Shown: one piece after another, positions 8,958 to 17,014 of the stretch
Layout of the letters: each line of letters starts with the position of its first letter
Position numbering within the stretch: the first letter of the stretch is position 1
DNA from: Peptococcaceae bacterium BICA1-7
GTDB taxonomy: Bacteria; Bacillota; Desulfotomaculia; Desulfotomaculales; Desulfocucumaceae
Assembly (NCBI GenBank): GCA_000802095.1
Contig: JUEB01000015.1
Location: forward strand, 172,078 to 236,077
Length of the DNA stretch: 64,000 nt
Reading direction: 5' to 3'
Position numbers and translations under genes: made by a program
The notes under the pieces: generated by a model
Told to the model about the DNA's origin: nothing
Database searches by the model: none
What the model saw: the letters and a program-made list of their open reading frames with translations, nothing else

Positions 8958-11087
8958 ATGAAAACTTTACTCATCGCCGAAAAGCCCTCAGTTGCTCGGA
9001 ACATCTCTGCCGTCCTTGGCAGATTCAGCAGGCAGGAGGGATTCCTGGAAAACGACCAGTATGTAGTGTCCTGGGCCTATGGGCATATAACCACCCTGGC
9101 GGAACCCAAAGAATACGATCCTTCCTTCGAGAAATGGAGCTTAGAGAACATGCCGGTAATACCGAATGAAATTAAGCTCACTGTCACCGAGAGAAAGCAG
9201 TTTGCTATACTGAAAAAGCTGCTCAAAAGAAAAGATGTTTTAACGGTAATCAACGCTTGCGATGCGGGTCGCGAGGGATGCCTTATTTTTCGCTGGATAT
9301 ATAAAACGGCAAAGTCAGCCTTGCCTGTAAAACGCCTTTGGTTGTCAGAAACAACGCCTGCTGCTGTTATAAAAGCATTGAATTCTATGAAAGACGGATC
9401 CCAGTATGACAACCTCTATGCAGCTGCGGAGGCCAGGGCCATAAGTGACTGGCTGGTCGGCATAAATTCCACCAGGGCATTTACTGTAAAACACGGGGAA
9501 CTACTTTCCATTGGCCGGGTGCAAACCCCTACACTGGCGATTATTGTGCAGCGGGAGCGAGAGATACGGGCATTTATTCCTGAGACATATTATCAATTAG
9601 CCGCAACATTTGAAACTGAGAGCAGAGAAAGATACCGGGGCGTTTTAATTAAAGACGAAAATCCCGGTAAATTCAAAGAAGAGTTTATAGCTAAAGGGTA
9701 CGCCGAGCTGATTACGGATAATGGGACTGTTGTAAAGGCTTCCTATACCGAAAAAAACGAACCGCCTCCTACTTTGTTCAATCTAAACGACTTGCAAAGG
9801 GAAGCCAACCATGTTTATGGCATGACGGCAGCCAAGGTTCTTGAAGTGGCACAGTCCCTTTATGAGAAGAAACTCATAACGTATCCCAGGACCGACAGTA
9901 GGCACCTATCTGAGTCACTGTCAGGTACCTTGAATAGACGGATCGAAACGGCGCTCAGAGCCGTTTCTTTAAATTCTCTCCCGGATTTTCAAAGTAATCT
10001 TGGGCCGAGGTATGTTGACGACGCTAAAATAACGGACCACCATGCAATAATACCTACAGAAATGCGTGCTAACGGAGATTTGTGGCCGGCTGAAAGCAAT
10101 ATATACGAACTCATCTGCCGCAGGTATCTGGCCATCTTTTTCCCGCCGGCCAGATACCGGGTAATGGAAGTAACCACTGGTGCTGGAGAAATGTTTTTTT
10201 CTAAAGGTAGAGCTGTCATAAGCTATGGATGGCGCCGGGTATATAGATTTAGCGCCGGTGAAGAAGACGAGGCCGGCGGATCCGGATTGCCTGCCCTTAA
10301 CAAAGGCCAGGTGGTCAAGGTGGTTGATGTGGAGGTACTGAAAAAAGAAACCAGCCCGCCGGTGAGGTATACCGACGCCACGCTGCTGTATGCAATGGAG
10401 AATGCCGGCCGCCTGGTTGACGATAAGGAACTGGCCAATACGCTGAAAAAGGCCGGAGGGATCGGGACGCCTGCTACCAGGGCGGCCACTCTGGAGCGGC
10501 TTATTAAAGTAAATTACGTCCAGCGGCAGAAAAAGTCACTACTTCCCACTGCCAAGGGCGAAACCCTTATAGACTTGGTGCCGGAAGCCTTAACGAACGT
10601 TGATACTACCGCAGAATGGGAAGACGGGCTCCATAAAATCGAGCATGGAGAGATATCAGCTGAAGAATGGCTGTCCGGGATTAAAAACTTGACCCGAGAT
10701 ATCGTGGAAGGCGTAAAAGGACAAGCCCGAACCGTTAATATTATTGAGGAAGGAAGGGCCATAGGAAAATGTCCATTATGCGGCAAAGCTGTTATTGAAA
10801 CAAAAAAGGCCTACAGCTGTTCGGGCTGGAGGGACGGTTGTAAATTCGTAATCTGGAAGGGCATCTCCGGCAAGAGGATTACAGCAAAACAGGCCCAGGA
10901 ATTGATTAATAAGGGCAAGACCGGTGTGATTAAAGGCTTTAAATCAAAAAGCGGAAATAGCTTTGATGCCGCGTTGGTTATGGGGGCCGACGGCAAGGTT
11001 AAGATGAACTTTAGTGGTGACAGTAGAAGACAAGGCCTTTTGGATGTGGCTATTGCAAAGGTGGCAGGGCTTTTCAAACAGTGCTAA
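8958..11087 (+). CDS. topB: DNA topoisomerase III
   Basis: This 709-residue type IA topoisomerase begins with the toprim motif (LIAEKPSVARN, E7) and has DAGREG at 102-107. The active-site tyrosine is Y309 in LITYPRTDSRHL. The C-terminus holds a zinc-ribbon-like block starting CPLCGK at about residue 605, followed by the TopB C-terminal repeat (ITAKQAQELINKGKT). It relaxes and decatenates DNA by passing single strands, and plasmid and ICE copies are thought to help transfer or vegetative replication. AGGAG precedes the ATG by 8 bases. Codon use and GC content match the conjugation genes. It is separated from the coupling ATPase gene by the repeat cluster. Confidence 0.93.
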   Translation: MKTLLIAEKPSVARNISAVLGRFSRQEGFLENDQYVVSWAYGHITTLAEPKEYDPSFEKWSLENMPVIPNEIKLTVTERKQFAILKKLLKRKDVLTVINACDAGREGCLIFRWIYKTAKSALPVKRLWLSETTPAAVIKALNSMKDGSQYDNLYAAAEARAISDWLVGINSTRAFTVKHGELLSIGRVQTPTLAIIVQREREIRAFIPETYYQLAATFETESRERYRGVLIKDENPGKFKEEFIAKGYAELITDNGTVVKASYTEKNEPPPTLFNLNDLQREANHVYGMTAAKVLEVAQSLYEKKLITYPRTDSRHLSESLSGTLNRRIETALRAVSLNSLPDFQSNLGPRYVDDAKITDHHAIIPTEMRANGDLWPAESNIYELICRRYLAIFFPPARYRVMEVTTGAGEMFFSKGRAVISYGWRRVYRFSAGEEDEAGGSGLPALNKGQVVKVVDVEVLKKETSPPVRYTDATLLYAMENAGRLVDDKELANTLKKAGGIGTPATRAATLERLIKVNYVQRQKKSLLPTAKGETLIDLVPEALTNVDTTAEWEDGLHKIEHGEISAEEWLSGIKNLTRDIVEGVKGQARTVNIIEEGRAIGKCPLCGKAVIETKKAYSCSGWRDGCKFVIWKGISGKRITAKQAQELINKGKTGVIKGFKSKSGNSFDAALVMGADGKVKMNFSGDSRRQGLLDVAIAKVAGLFKQC

Positions 11088-11129
11088 CGGGTGCATTGCG
11101 GGTACAACGAAAATGATGAGGTGTTATAT

Positions 11130-11381
11130 ATGAGCTTAGATAAGTCCACTAATATTCAGGATGAAACGGCTAGTATTTTGCCTTCTGCGGTTAAGAGGGC
11201 AACTGGTGATGAGATCCGGGCAAGTCTCCCGCCATACATACAGCATAGAATCAGGAAGACACAGGAAAAGCGAAAACGTGCGAGCTTTAACTATAAAACG
11301 GGGATGTTGCACGGCTCTAGACACAAGCAGAATAAAATGAGCCCTCTAGCCTGGATAAGGAGTTTCTTTAAAGACCGGTGA
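11130..11381 (+). CDS. Small basic protein, unknown function
   Basis: The 83-residue frame starts at ATG 11130, seven bases after GAGGTG. Upstream ATGs in the same frame (from 11091) have no ribosome site. The product is hydrophilic and strongly basic in its second half (RKTQEKRKRASF), ending in IRSFFKDR. I recognise no family. It ends inside the first arm of the following terminator, so it is the last gene of the topB transcript. Confidence 0.5.
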   Translation: MSLDKSTNIQDETASILPSAVKRATGDEIRASLPPYIQHRIRKTQEKRKRASFNYKTGMLHGSRHKQNKMSPLAWIRSFFKDR

Positions 11382-11400
11382 AAGCGCCGGTCCTTTTTTT
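11373..11400 (+). terminator. Intrinsic terminator after topB unit
   Basis: GACCGG (11373-11378) pairs with CCGGTC (11387-11392) across an 8-base loop and is followed directly by CC? no gap other than one C and then seven T residues (11394-11400). It separates the conjugation/topB block from the amidoligase block. Confidence 0.8.
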
Positions 11401-11436
11401 ATGGCAGTTAATTCAACATGAGAGGAGTCATGACAA

Positions 11437-11670
11437 ATGCCAAAATCGAGAGCCAACCGGGCTGCTATAGCAATTGGCCGGGCGGCCACTGGGGGCGGGC
11501 CAATAGAGATGCCCGAAGAACTGGGGGATCTTTCGAACGTTGAAATGGCGGAAGCCATGCGTGAATGGGAAGAATCCCTGGCCGGGCTCCCCGATGATGA
11601 GGCCCAGCGTCAACGTCAGGAAATTGCGCAGCTGATGGCTGAATTCCGGAGAAGCAGGGGGAGTGAGTAA
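11437..11670 (+). CDS. Small acidic protein upstream of amidoligase
   Basis: This 77-residue protein starts at ATG 11437 after GAGGAG. Its stop codon overlaps the ATG of the amidoligase gene (TAATG), so the two are translationally coupled. The first 25 residues are Ala/Gly/Arg-rich and the rest is an acidic helix (MAEAMREWEESLAGLPDDEA). No family is recognised. Given its size and coupling it could be a partner or a substrate peptide of the amidoligase, but this is speculation from position alone. Confidence 0.55.
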   Translation: MPKSRANRAAIAIGRAATGGGPIEMPEELGDLSNVEMAEAMREWEESLAGLPDDEAQRQRQEIAQLMAEFRRSRGSE

Positions 11671-13085
11671 TGCCTGTCCTGAGAGAAGATGTTATCAGCC
11701 GGCTGCGGCGCCTTACTGCTCTAAATAATTCCCGGCAGCAATCTATTGAGGATGCCAGGCACCTGACCGAAGGCCCGTTTGAAATACAGGGAGACAATGG
11801 CACCATCATGCAGGTGTCCATTAATGCCGAATCCAACCAGGTGGATACCGATACCGGTAACACCTACACTGTTGTAGGTGGCCTGTGTAATTGCCCGGAT
11901 TTCGCACATACCGGATCCTGCGTCCACATCCAAGCGGCGGAACTTGTTCGTACCGGTTCTACTGGTTCGGAGAGGCCTGAAACTATCACTACAAACAGGG
12001 TAACATCGGAGACTCCGGAGGCAGTCAATGTGCAGGCCCGGGAAGAGGATAATCAACGCCGGAAGAGGCGGTCTCGTCTGGAGGTATGGCAGGAGCGCTA
12101 TGGCGATGGACAGATGCTTTCCCAAGATGATGAGGCCTTTAAAAAGCTCTATAGTGCTGTAAAGACCGGAACAGCTATAGACTACGAATATGAAAATGTG
12201 CTTGCCGGCAGTGAGAACACTTTTGGCGTTGAAATTGAGTTTGCTGATGCTGACTTGCGTATAATTGCCCGGGAGCTTGGAGAGCTTGGAGTGGGAGATG
12301 GAGAAGTAGGTGGATATCACTCAAGCCGCCAGCAGGGAAAATGGACTGTTGAAACAGACGGTTCTGTGACTTGCGGTAGATACCGGGGCGGTGAAATAGT
12401 ATCACCCGTTCTAAGAGATTGCCCTGAAACCTGGGAGCAGTTGGAGAAGATATGTGATGTTATTAAAAGACATGGCGGGAGAATTAATTCAAGCTGTGGG
12501 GGCCACGTTCATATCTGTGCTAATCCCTTGGATGCACGGTCTTTTAGATGGAACCGGCTGATGAAGATCTGGGGCGGTTTTGAAGATGTTTTTTACCGTA
12601 TGGCCTCCGGAGGCCAGTCCAATGGGCAGTTTCGCGGCAGTACCTATGCGGCCCCGATAGCATCTATTCTTCCGTCGATGTTTTTCCGTGACCGTCAGAC
12701 TGATGAATATGAAATTAAAAGACATGTGGGCAGCAGATATCACGGCCTGAACTTTCAAAATGCCAATACTGGTTCGTCAAAGAATACTGTAGAATTCCGG
12801 CTCTGGAATGGCAGCCTGGATCCGAGACAAATACAGGCGAATATAAAAACCTCAATGGCTGTTATTCATGCCTCCGAGATGGTTCGCAGAACCGATGAAG
12901 CCACGAGGGAAAGAGCCGGACTTATTCCAATCAACCAAAGAATGCCTTATGGGCAAGCAAACAGTTCCGGTAAAGATCCGAATGACCACGCTGAAATCAA
13001 AAGTTTGTTAGATATATTGTTTGTAAGGGGGAAAGACAAGGCTACGGCCTTGTGGCTTTATGCCTCATCAAAATGGCAGCATTAA
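11670..13085 (+). CDS. SWIM zinc finger-amidoligase fusion protein
   Basis: The 471-residue protein has an N-terminal SWIM-type zinc finger (C73, C75, C84, H86 in CNCPDF...SCVH). From residue 185 there is an amidoligase domain (Amidoligase_2, glutamine-synthetase-like fold), with FGVEIEF, ETDGSV, SCGGHVHI and NTVEFRLWNGSLD. The acidic E and the H-x-H residues match the metal and nucleotide site of that fold. These enzymes are predicted to join an amino group to a carboxylate using ATP. Comparative work by Aravind's group linked the family to cyclotransferases and class II amidotransferases, both of which are encoded just downstream here. The SWIM finger suggests binding of nucleic acid or protein. 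The substrate is unknown. Confidence 0.85.
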   Translation: MPVLREDVISRLRRLTALNNSRQQSIEDARHLTEGPFEIQGDNGTIMQVSINAESNQVDTDTGNTYTVVGGLCNCPDFAHTGSCVHIQAAELVRTGSTGSERPETITTNRVTSETPEAVNVQAREEDNQRRKRRSRLEVWQERYGDGQMLSQDDEAFKKLYSAVKTGTAIDYEYENVLAGSENTFGVEIEFADADLRIIARELGELGVGDGEVGGYHSSRQQGKWTVETDGSVTCGRYRGGEIVSPVLRDCPETWEQLEKICDVIKRHGGRINSSCGGHVHICANPLDARSFRWNRLMKIWGGFEDVFYRMASGGQSNGQFRGSTYAAPIASILPSMFFRDRQTDEYEIKRHVGSRYHGLNFQNANTGSSKNTVEFRLWNGSLDPRQIQANIKTSMAVIHASEMVRRTDEATRERAGLIPINQRMPYGQANSSGKDPNDHAEIKSLLDILFVRGKDKATALWLYASSKWQH

Positions 13086-13109
13086 CTTTTTTGGATTAAC
13101 TGTCACATA

Positions 13110-13137
13110 TTGACAAGTTCCTATAGTGTGATATAAT
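13110..13137 (+). promoter_or_regulatory. Strong sigma-A promoter with overlapping palindrome
   Basis: TTGACA (13110-13115) and TATAAT (13132-13137) are perfect consensus boxes separated by 16 bases. From the -10 box onward, ATGATATCAT (13137-13146) is a perfect palindrome and TGATAT-type half sites recur to about 13160, which could be an operator covering the transcription start. It would drive the small gene at 13178 and the cyclotransferase unit. Confidence 0.85.
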
Positions 13138-13177
13138 GATATCATAATATCATTGATATTTAAGAGGGGCGGTTATT

Positions 13178-13435
13178 GTGACGACAAAAAAGGGCTTTTT
13201 CGCGCGGCTGGATGATGATCAAATATCTGCATTATCCTTGATAGCAAACTATCGGGGAGAAACCCGGGAAAAATCTATCTTGGCGGCCTTCAAGCTCCTG
13301 GCAGAAAAAACTTTTTCGGAGGAAATACAGGCAGGGATTGATTTTCCAATGCAAAAACTTCCCTACCAGATCAACCTATATGATGTGCTTAAAACACTTG
13401 GTATCAGTCATTCGAATGAAAATGAAAAGAAGTAG
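13178..13435 (+). CDS. Small ribbon-helix-helix-like protein
   Basis: An 85-residue protein starts at GTG 13178 after GAGGGGCGG. The N-terminal half (FFARLDDDQISALSLIANY, then GETREKSILAAFKLLAEK) resembles a strand followed by two helices, as in ribbon-helix-helix DNA-binding proteins, but the match is weak. It lies directly behind the strong promoter with palindromic sequence, so autoregulation is plausible. It is followed after 10 bp by the cyclotransferase gene. The remaining C-terminal region is featureless. Confidence 0.5.
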   Translation: MTTKKGFFARLDDDQISALSLIANYRGETREKSILAAFKLLAEKTFSEEIQAGIDFPMQKLPYQINLYDVLKTLGISHSNENEKK

Positions 13436-13445
13436 GTGAGGTAAC

Positions 13446-13847
13446 ATGGCTAAACGTAAGAGGTTAAGTAGTGAACTGGTCTTTGTATATGGGACTCTTA
13501 TGAGTGGGCACGGGAACCATTTCCACCTTACTGGTGCCCGGTTCCTTGGAAATGGCCAAGTAAATGGTCTGGGCCTATACGATGTGACCACATATTTCCC
13601 TGGAGCGATACGGGAAAACGGGAGCTCTATACTGGGAGAAATATATCAAGTGGACTCTGTAACCATGAATTCTCTTGATAGACTTGAGAGTAACGGTTCT
13701 TTATACTTGCGCGAAAAATTACCTGTTTTACTTAATGGGGAAGTAAACGTTGAAGCATGGGTGTATCTCTGGCTGAAAAAGAAAAAGGGTTACAAAGTTC
13801 CTTTGGAACAGCAGCCCTGGAGGAAGGTGAAATACAAGTGCAACTAA
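13446..13847 (+). CDS. Gamma-glutamylcyclotransferase-like (AIG2) protein
   Basis: This 133-residue protein has the family hallmark YGTL (residues 15-18, in FVYGTLMSG). It has a glycine-containing strand region and the putative catalytic Glu (E81 in LDRLESN). Enzymes of this fold release 5-oxoproline or similar cyclic products from gamma-glutamyl or other amine adducts. Together with an amidoligase it would form a make-and-break pair for an amide or peptide bond. The ATG at 13446 follows AGGTGAGG closely. Its last 10 bases overlap the start of the next gene, indicating coupling. The true substrate cannot be read from the sequence. Confidence 0.85.
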   Translation: MAKRKRLSSELVFVYGTLMSGHGNHFHLTGARFLGNGQVNGLGLYDVTTYFPGAIRENGSSILGEIYQVDSVTMNSLDRLESNGSLYLREKLPVLLNGEVNVEAWVYLWLKKKKGYKVPLEQQPWRKVKYKCN

Positions 13848-14551
13848 AGCATATAGACCCCCATCAAAAGAAACTTCCAACACTTCCCCTGGTGGTCAAG
13901 GTGGGGGAGGAAATATACGAGGCCGACAGTATTCCGGCCCTGGTGGCCGCCGTAGTTGGACGTGAGTACCTGGACGTGCGCCAGGCAGATGCGGCCTGGA
14001 GTATGCGGGTTAACAGCGCCCGTCAGATTGCCGCATTTCTGGGGGTTGAAGGCATACCGGCCATCGTAAGGGATGAAACACGTTTGCTGGCCGACAATCG
14101 CCTTTGCCCGCCGGAAGAACAGGAGGAGATGAACGAAATAGAATGGCAGGATCGGGACCCCGTGGTTATATGGGCGGACCCCGAAAGAGCTTTTATTATC
14201 TCTCTTATGGAGGTTGACGTAATAAGGGTGGGTGAGCTGCCTGACAGCTATATTCTCCGTGACGGTCCACCATGGAAGGGGATTAAATCTCAGAACTGTG
14301 GCCAGTGCCAATACATGGACAACGAACTATGCGGAGTCTACGGAGGATGTAAGGCCCCAGAGGATGGGACAAGGTGTTCGGCGTTTGTACCAAGGCCTGC
14401 TAAGAAATCCGCACCCAAGAAAAAGGTTGAGCAACAATACATAGGGTTAGATATAAATGTGCCTTTGGCGGAAGCTGCATACATTCTTGACAGGAAAGGC
14501 TTGAACCAGACTGAATTGCAGGACTTTTCAAGATGGTGGGAGGAGGGCTAA
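13838..14551 (+). CDS. Cysteine-cluster protein of the amidoligase cassette
   Basis: The start is set at GTG 13838, nine bases after GGAGGAAGGTG and inside the end of the cyclotransferase gene; the frame is open further upstream but overlaps that gene. The 237-residue product has no recognised family. The N-terminal part is an alpha/beta-looking domain of about 130 residues. At about residues 150-175 there is a compact cluster (NCGQCQYMDNELCGVYGGC, then RCSAF) with six cysteines that probably binds zinc or an iron-sulfur cluster. A Lys-rich linker and a short C-terminal helix follow. It sits between the cyclotransferase and amidotransferase genes, so it should act with them. Confidence 0.6.
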   Translation: MQLKHIDPHQKKLPTLPLVVKVGEEIYEADSIPALVAAVVGREYLDVRQADAAWSMRVNSARQIAAFLGVEGIPAIVRDETRLLADNRLCPPEEQEEMNEIEWQDRDPVVIWADPERAFIISLMEVDVIRVGELPDSYILRDGPPWKGIKSQNCGQCQYMDNELCGVYGGCKAPEDGTRCSAFVPRPAKKSAPKKKVEQQYIGLDINVPLAEAAYILDRKGLNQTELQDFSRWWEEG

Positions 14552-14554
14552 AAC

Positions 14555-15286
14555 ATGTGCCAGGTGCTGGGGATTTCCTATGCAAAGCCTTCACACTTCA
14601 ACAAAGCATGGGACAAATTCAGGATGAGAGCTGATAAGAACCCGGATGGTTGGGGCATCGCTTATGGTGGTAGCCAGGGCCTGACTGTGGTGAAAGAGCC
14701 CCATCGGGCAGACTGGTCTCCTTTGGCAGCTGCGATAGGTATGGCGCCATTGCCTGCCCCCATGATGATTGGCCATATCCGCCGGGCAACCCGGGGCGTC
14801 TTCGCCCTGGTCAATACCCACCCGTTCTTTGCTCAGGCAGGCGGCCGTGACTGGGCTATGGTTCACAACGGAAGCCTTTCGGGATATGGTTATTCTCCAG
14901 GCCAGCACGGGCAGACCGACTCAGAGGCTTTCTTTTTAAGGTTTGTTGACCAATTGGATAGCTCTGGCCAGGGTCATCCTTATGACGTGGCTGAAGTGGT
15001 CGCAGAGGAGATCCAGGATGCCGGCAGGCACGGCAAATTAAATATTCTTTTGACCGACGGTGAAAGCCTTTTTGTACATACCAATCTTCCGGGAAGTCTG
15101 TATCAACTGCAGACCCGTGCCGGTATAATGCTTTGCAGTAAACCCCTGACCCGCCAGCGCGGGTGGAAACCCGTTGAGACGAACAGAGTGTTTATATATC
15201 AGGCAGGGGAGTTTGTATACCGGACAAGTGTTATTCATTCTGCTAACAGTGAATACACGGATTTTCAGTGGGTGACCCATTTTTAA
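14555..15286 (+). CDS. Class II glutamine amidotransferase (YafJ/GlxB type)
   Basis: The 243-residue protein carries the class II nucleophile Cys2 directly after Met (MCQVLGIS). It also has the family motifs NPDGWGIAY, IGHIRRAT, HNGSLSGYG and TDSEAFF. The domain hydrolyses glutamine and channels ammonia to a partner. It has no synthetase domain of its own, so the partner is probably the amidoligase encoded upstream. The ATG follows the previous stop by 3 bases. Its 3' end overlaps an upstream extension of the next frame. The lone-domain form resembles YafJ/GlxB-like proteins rather than PurF or GlmS. Confidence 0.88.
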   Translation: MCQVLGISYAKPSHFNKAWDKFRMRADKNPDGWGIAYGGSQGLTVVKEPHRADWSPLAAAIGMAPLPAPMMIGHIRRATRGVFALVNTHPFFAQAGGRDWAMVHNGSLSGYGYSPGQHGQTDSEAFFLRFVDQLDSSGQGHPYDVAEVVAEEIQDAGRHGKLNILLTDGESLFVHTNLPGSLYQLQTRAGIMLCSKPLTRQRGWKPVETNRVFIYQAGEFVYRTSVIHSANSEYTDFQWVTHF

Positions 15287-15306
15287 GAAAGGCGGTGCTG
15301 CAGTCA

Positions 15307-15852
15307 ATGAAAAAGAATGGTAAAGTGTTATGCTTTCCAGGGGTGAACATGGATCCATCTGCACAACCAAAAAAGGCCAAAAGAATAAAACCCCCTTATA
15401 TATGGACTGGAATTGCAGCTTTTTGGGGGCTGATGGTATTGCTTGCAGCTTTGGATGCGGGCAGCGTGTGGAGATTTATTGGAGACATTATAGGTAATGG
15501 TATTTTTATATTTGGACCTTTTGCGATAATCGCATGGTTTTCATGGCACAAGACAGAGTTTGTCACTGCTTCAACGACTGCGGAGGTTCAAAGCATCCGT
15601 CATTCGGGAGACAGTGGCTGGGTAATTGGGCTGTGCCTGCCGGAGTTTGGCAATAAATTAATTACCACTACTATGCCTAATCAGGCTAAATTCTCTCTGG
15701 GAGATAGGATTGATGTGGTGGTTTCAGCGCTGCGGCGTAAACATTTCCCTGAATATGTTCATTCCGTGCGGTTGGAAACCCTTGCGACAAGTAATACTGA
15801 AAGAATAAAAGGGTTGAGGATTATTGAAGACAAAGCATTTAGCAAGAGATAA
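15307..15852 (+). CDS. Two-helix membrane protein of the amidoligase cassette
   Basis: A start at ATG 15307 gives 181 residues with AAAGGCGG upstream; GTG 15295 is an alternative. After a basic N-terminus there are two membrane helices (about residues 28-50 and 57-78). They are followed by a roughly 95-residue soluble domain of beta type (FVTASTTAEVQSIRHSG onward) that could be an OB- or SH3-like fold. No family is recognised. It is the last gene in the row begun at 13178, and it may anchor or sense the product of the cassette at the membrane. Confidence 0.55.
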   Translation: MKKNGKVLCFPGVNMDPSAQPKKAKRIKPPYIWTGIAAFWGLMVLLAALDAGSVWRFIGDIIGNGIFIFGPFAIIAWFSWHKTEFVTASTTAEVQSIRHSGDSGWVIGLCLPEFGNKLITTTMPNQAKFSLGDRIDVVVSALRRKHFPEYVHSVRLETLATSNTERIKGLRIIEDKAFSKR

Positions 15853-15959
15853 GTCATTCTAGAAAATTAAGATGCTGCCAGCTAATACTAAAGTTTCAAT
15901 CTCTAATGTATTAATTGTTAGTTATTGTTAGAGGAACGTTTTATAGGAGGTATATTTAC

Positions 15960-16970
15960 GTGCTAGATCAAGAAGTTTGGAGACATTTGCGTTTGTTTCA
16001 AATACCTGAATATTGTGATCGGGTGCTAGAAATGATGTCATACTTAACTACTGAAGAAAAAGATTTTAGAACTAGTCTTATTGGCTTTTCTTTAATACAA
16101 GCAGAGGAGTATTTACAGCAGGCTTTGAAAGCTACTATTTACACCAAACCATTACTGGTGTATTACGGGTTGCTGGCTTTAACACGCTGTATTATTTCTG
16201 TTAGACTACCCGGGAGCGAGAGCGTAAAAGAACATATCAAAGTTCATGGTGCTGGATTTATAAAAGGTGAGAATCTTGCGGAATGCAGTGTTAATATTTG
16301 GGGCAAGGGAGCTATTCCGGCCCTGCTTAATTCGTTCGGATATTCTGATTTGGCTAATGAAAATATAAAAATTGACCTGCTGTTATCTTTATTGCCATAC
16401 CTTAAACAAGAATATGAGGCAGTTTATCAGCGTGAATCGCGTACTATACTTTGTGAGCCTGGGTCAATTAGATTTGAAACACTTAAAATTAATGTGGTTG
16501 GGGAACTTCATGAAGAATGTAAGCAAGTACTTACATTGGCTACTGAGCAAATGAATCAAAATGATCCCGATTATAAGGGTAAAATATGGTATCCTCGTAA
16601 TGATGGCATTATATGTATAGATTATAACGGATTGTTTGTACTTCAGAATATTGGGGTATTGCAAAAAATACAGAAATCATATTATTTCTCATTGGGTTAT
16701 ATATCAAATAACGGTATGCGTTTAACCTTGAATCAGTGTATCATATTTTTTATACTAAGTTATGCGTTAAGTATGCTTGTGCGATACTCACCTAATGAGT
16801 GGGATAGCTATGCTGGTCATGTCAGAAAAGGTGAGCGAATAATTGTTGATCGGTTGATGCAAACAACAATAGAGTATTATCCTGAATTTACATTAAGTTT
16901 GTTGAATGATAATAGTCAGAATGTTTTATCTAATTTTATGGACTTAATAGATGGATTCACCATTAAATAA
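15960..16970 (+). CDS. YaaC-like protein, AT-rich insert
   Basis: A start at GTG 15960 is chosen because AGGAGG lies 9 bases upstream; the frame extends to 15915 without a ribosome site. The 336-residue product resembles the YaaC-like family: a tryptophan-containing N-terminus, then EEYLQQALKATIYTKPLLVYYGLLAL. Function of YaaC is not known. The gene is much more AT-rich than the flanking genes, which marks it as a separate acquisition. Proteins of this kind occur in mobile islands, and a defence role is possible but unsupported here. The C-terminal half contains a hydrophobic stretch (about residues 245-265) that is probably a buried helix. Confidence 0.6.
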   Translation: MLDQEVWRHLRLFQIPEYCDRVLEMMSYLTTEEKDFRTSLIGFSLIQAEEYLQQALKATIYTKPLLVYYGLLALTRCIISVRLPGSESVKEHIKVHGAGFIKGENLAECSVNIWGKGAIPALLNSFGYSDLANENIKIDLLLSLLPYLKQEYEAVYQRESRTILCEPGSIRFETLKINVVGELHEECKQVLTLATEQMNQNDPDYKGKIWYPRNDGIICIDYNGLFVLQNIGVLQKIQKSYYFSLGYISNNGMRLTLNQCIIFFILSYALSMLVRYSPNEWDSYAGHVRKGERIIVDRLMQTTIEYYPEFTLSLLNDNSQNVLSNFMDLIDGFTIK

Positions 16971-17014
16971 AGAAAAAGACAAAAAACTGCTCCTTATATT
17001 TAATATACATAAAT

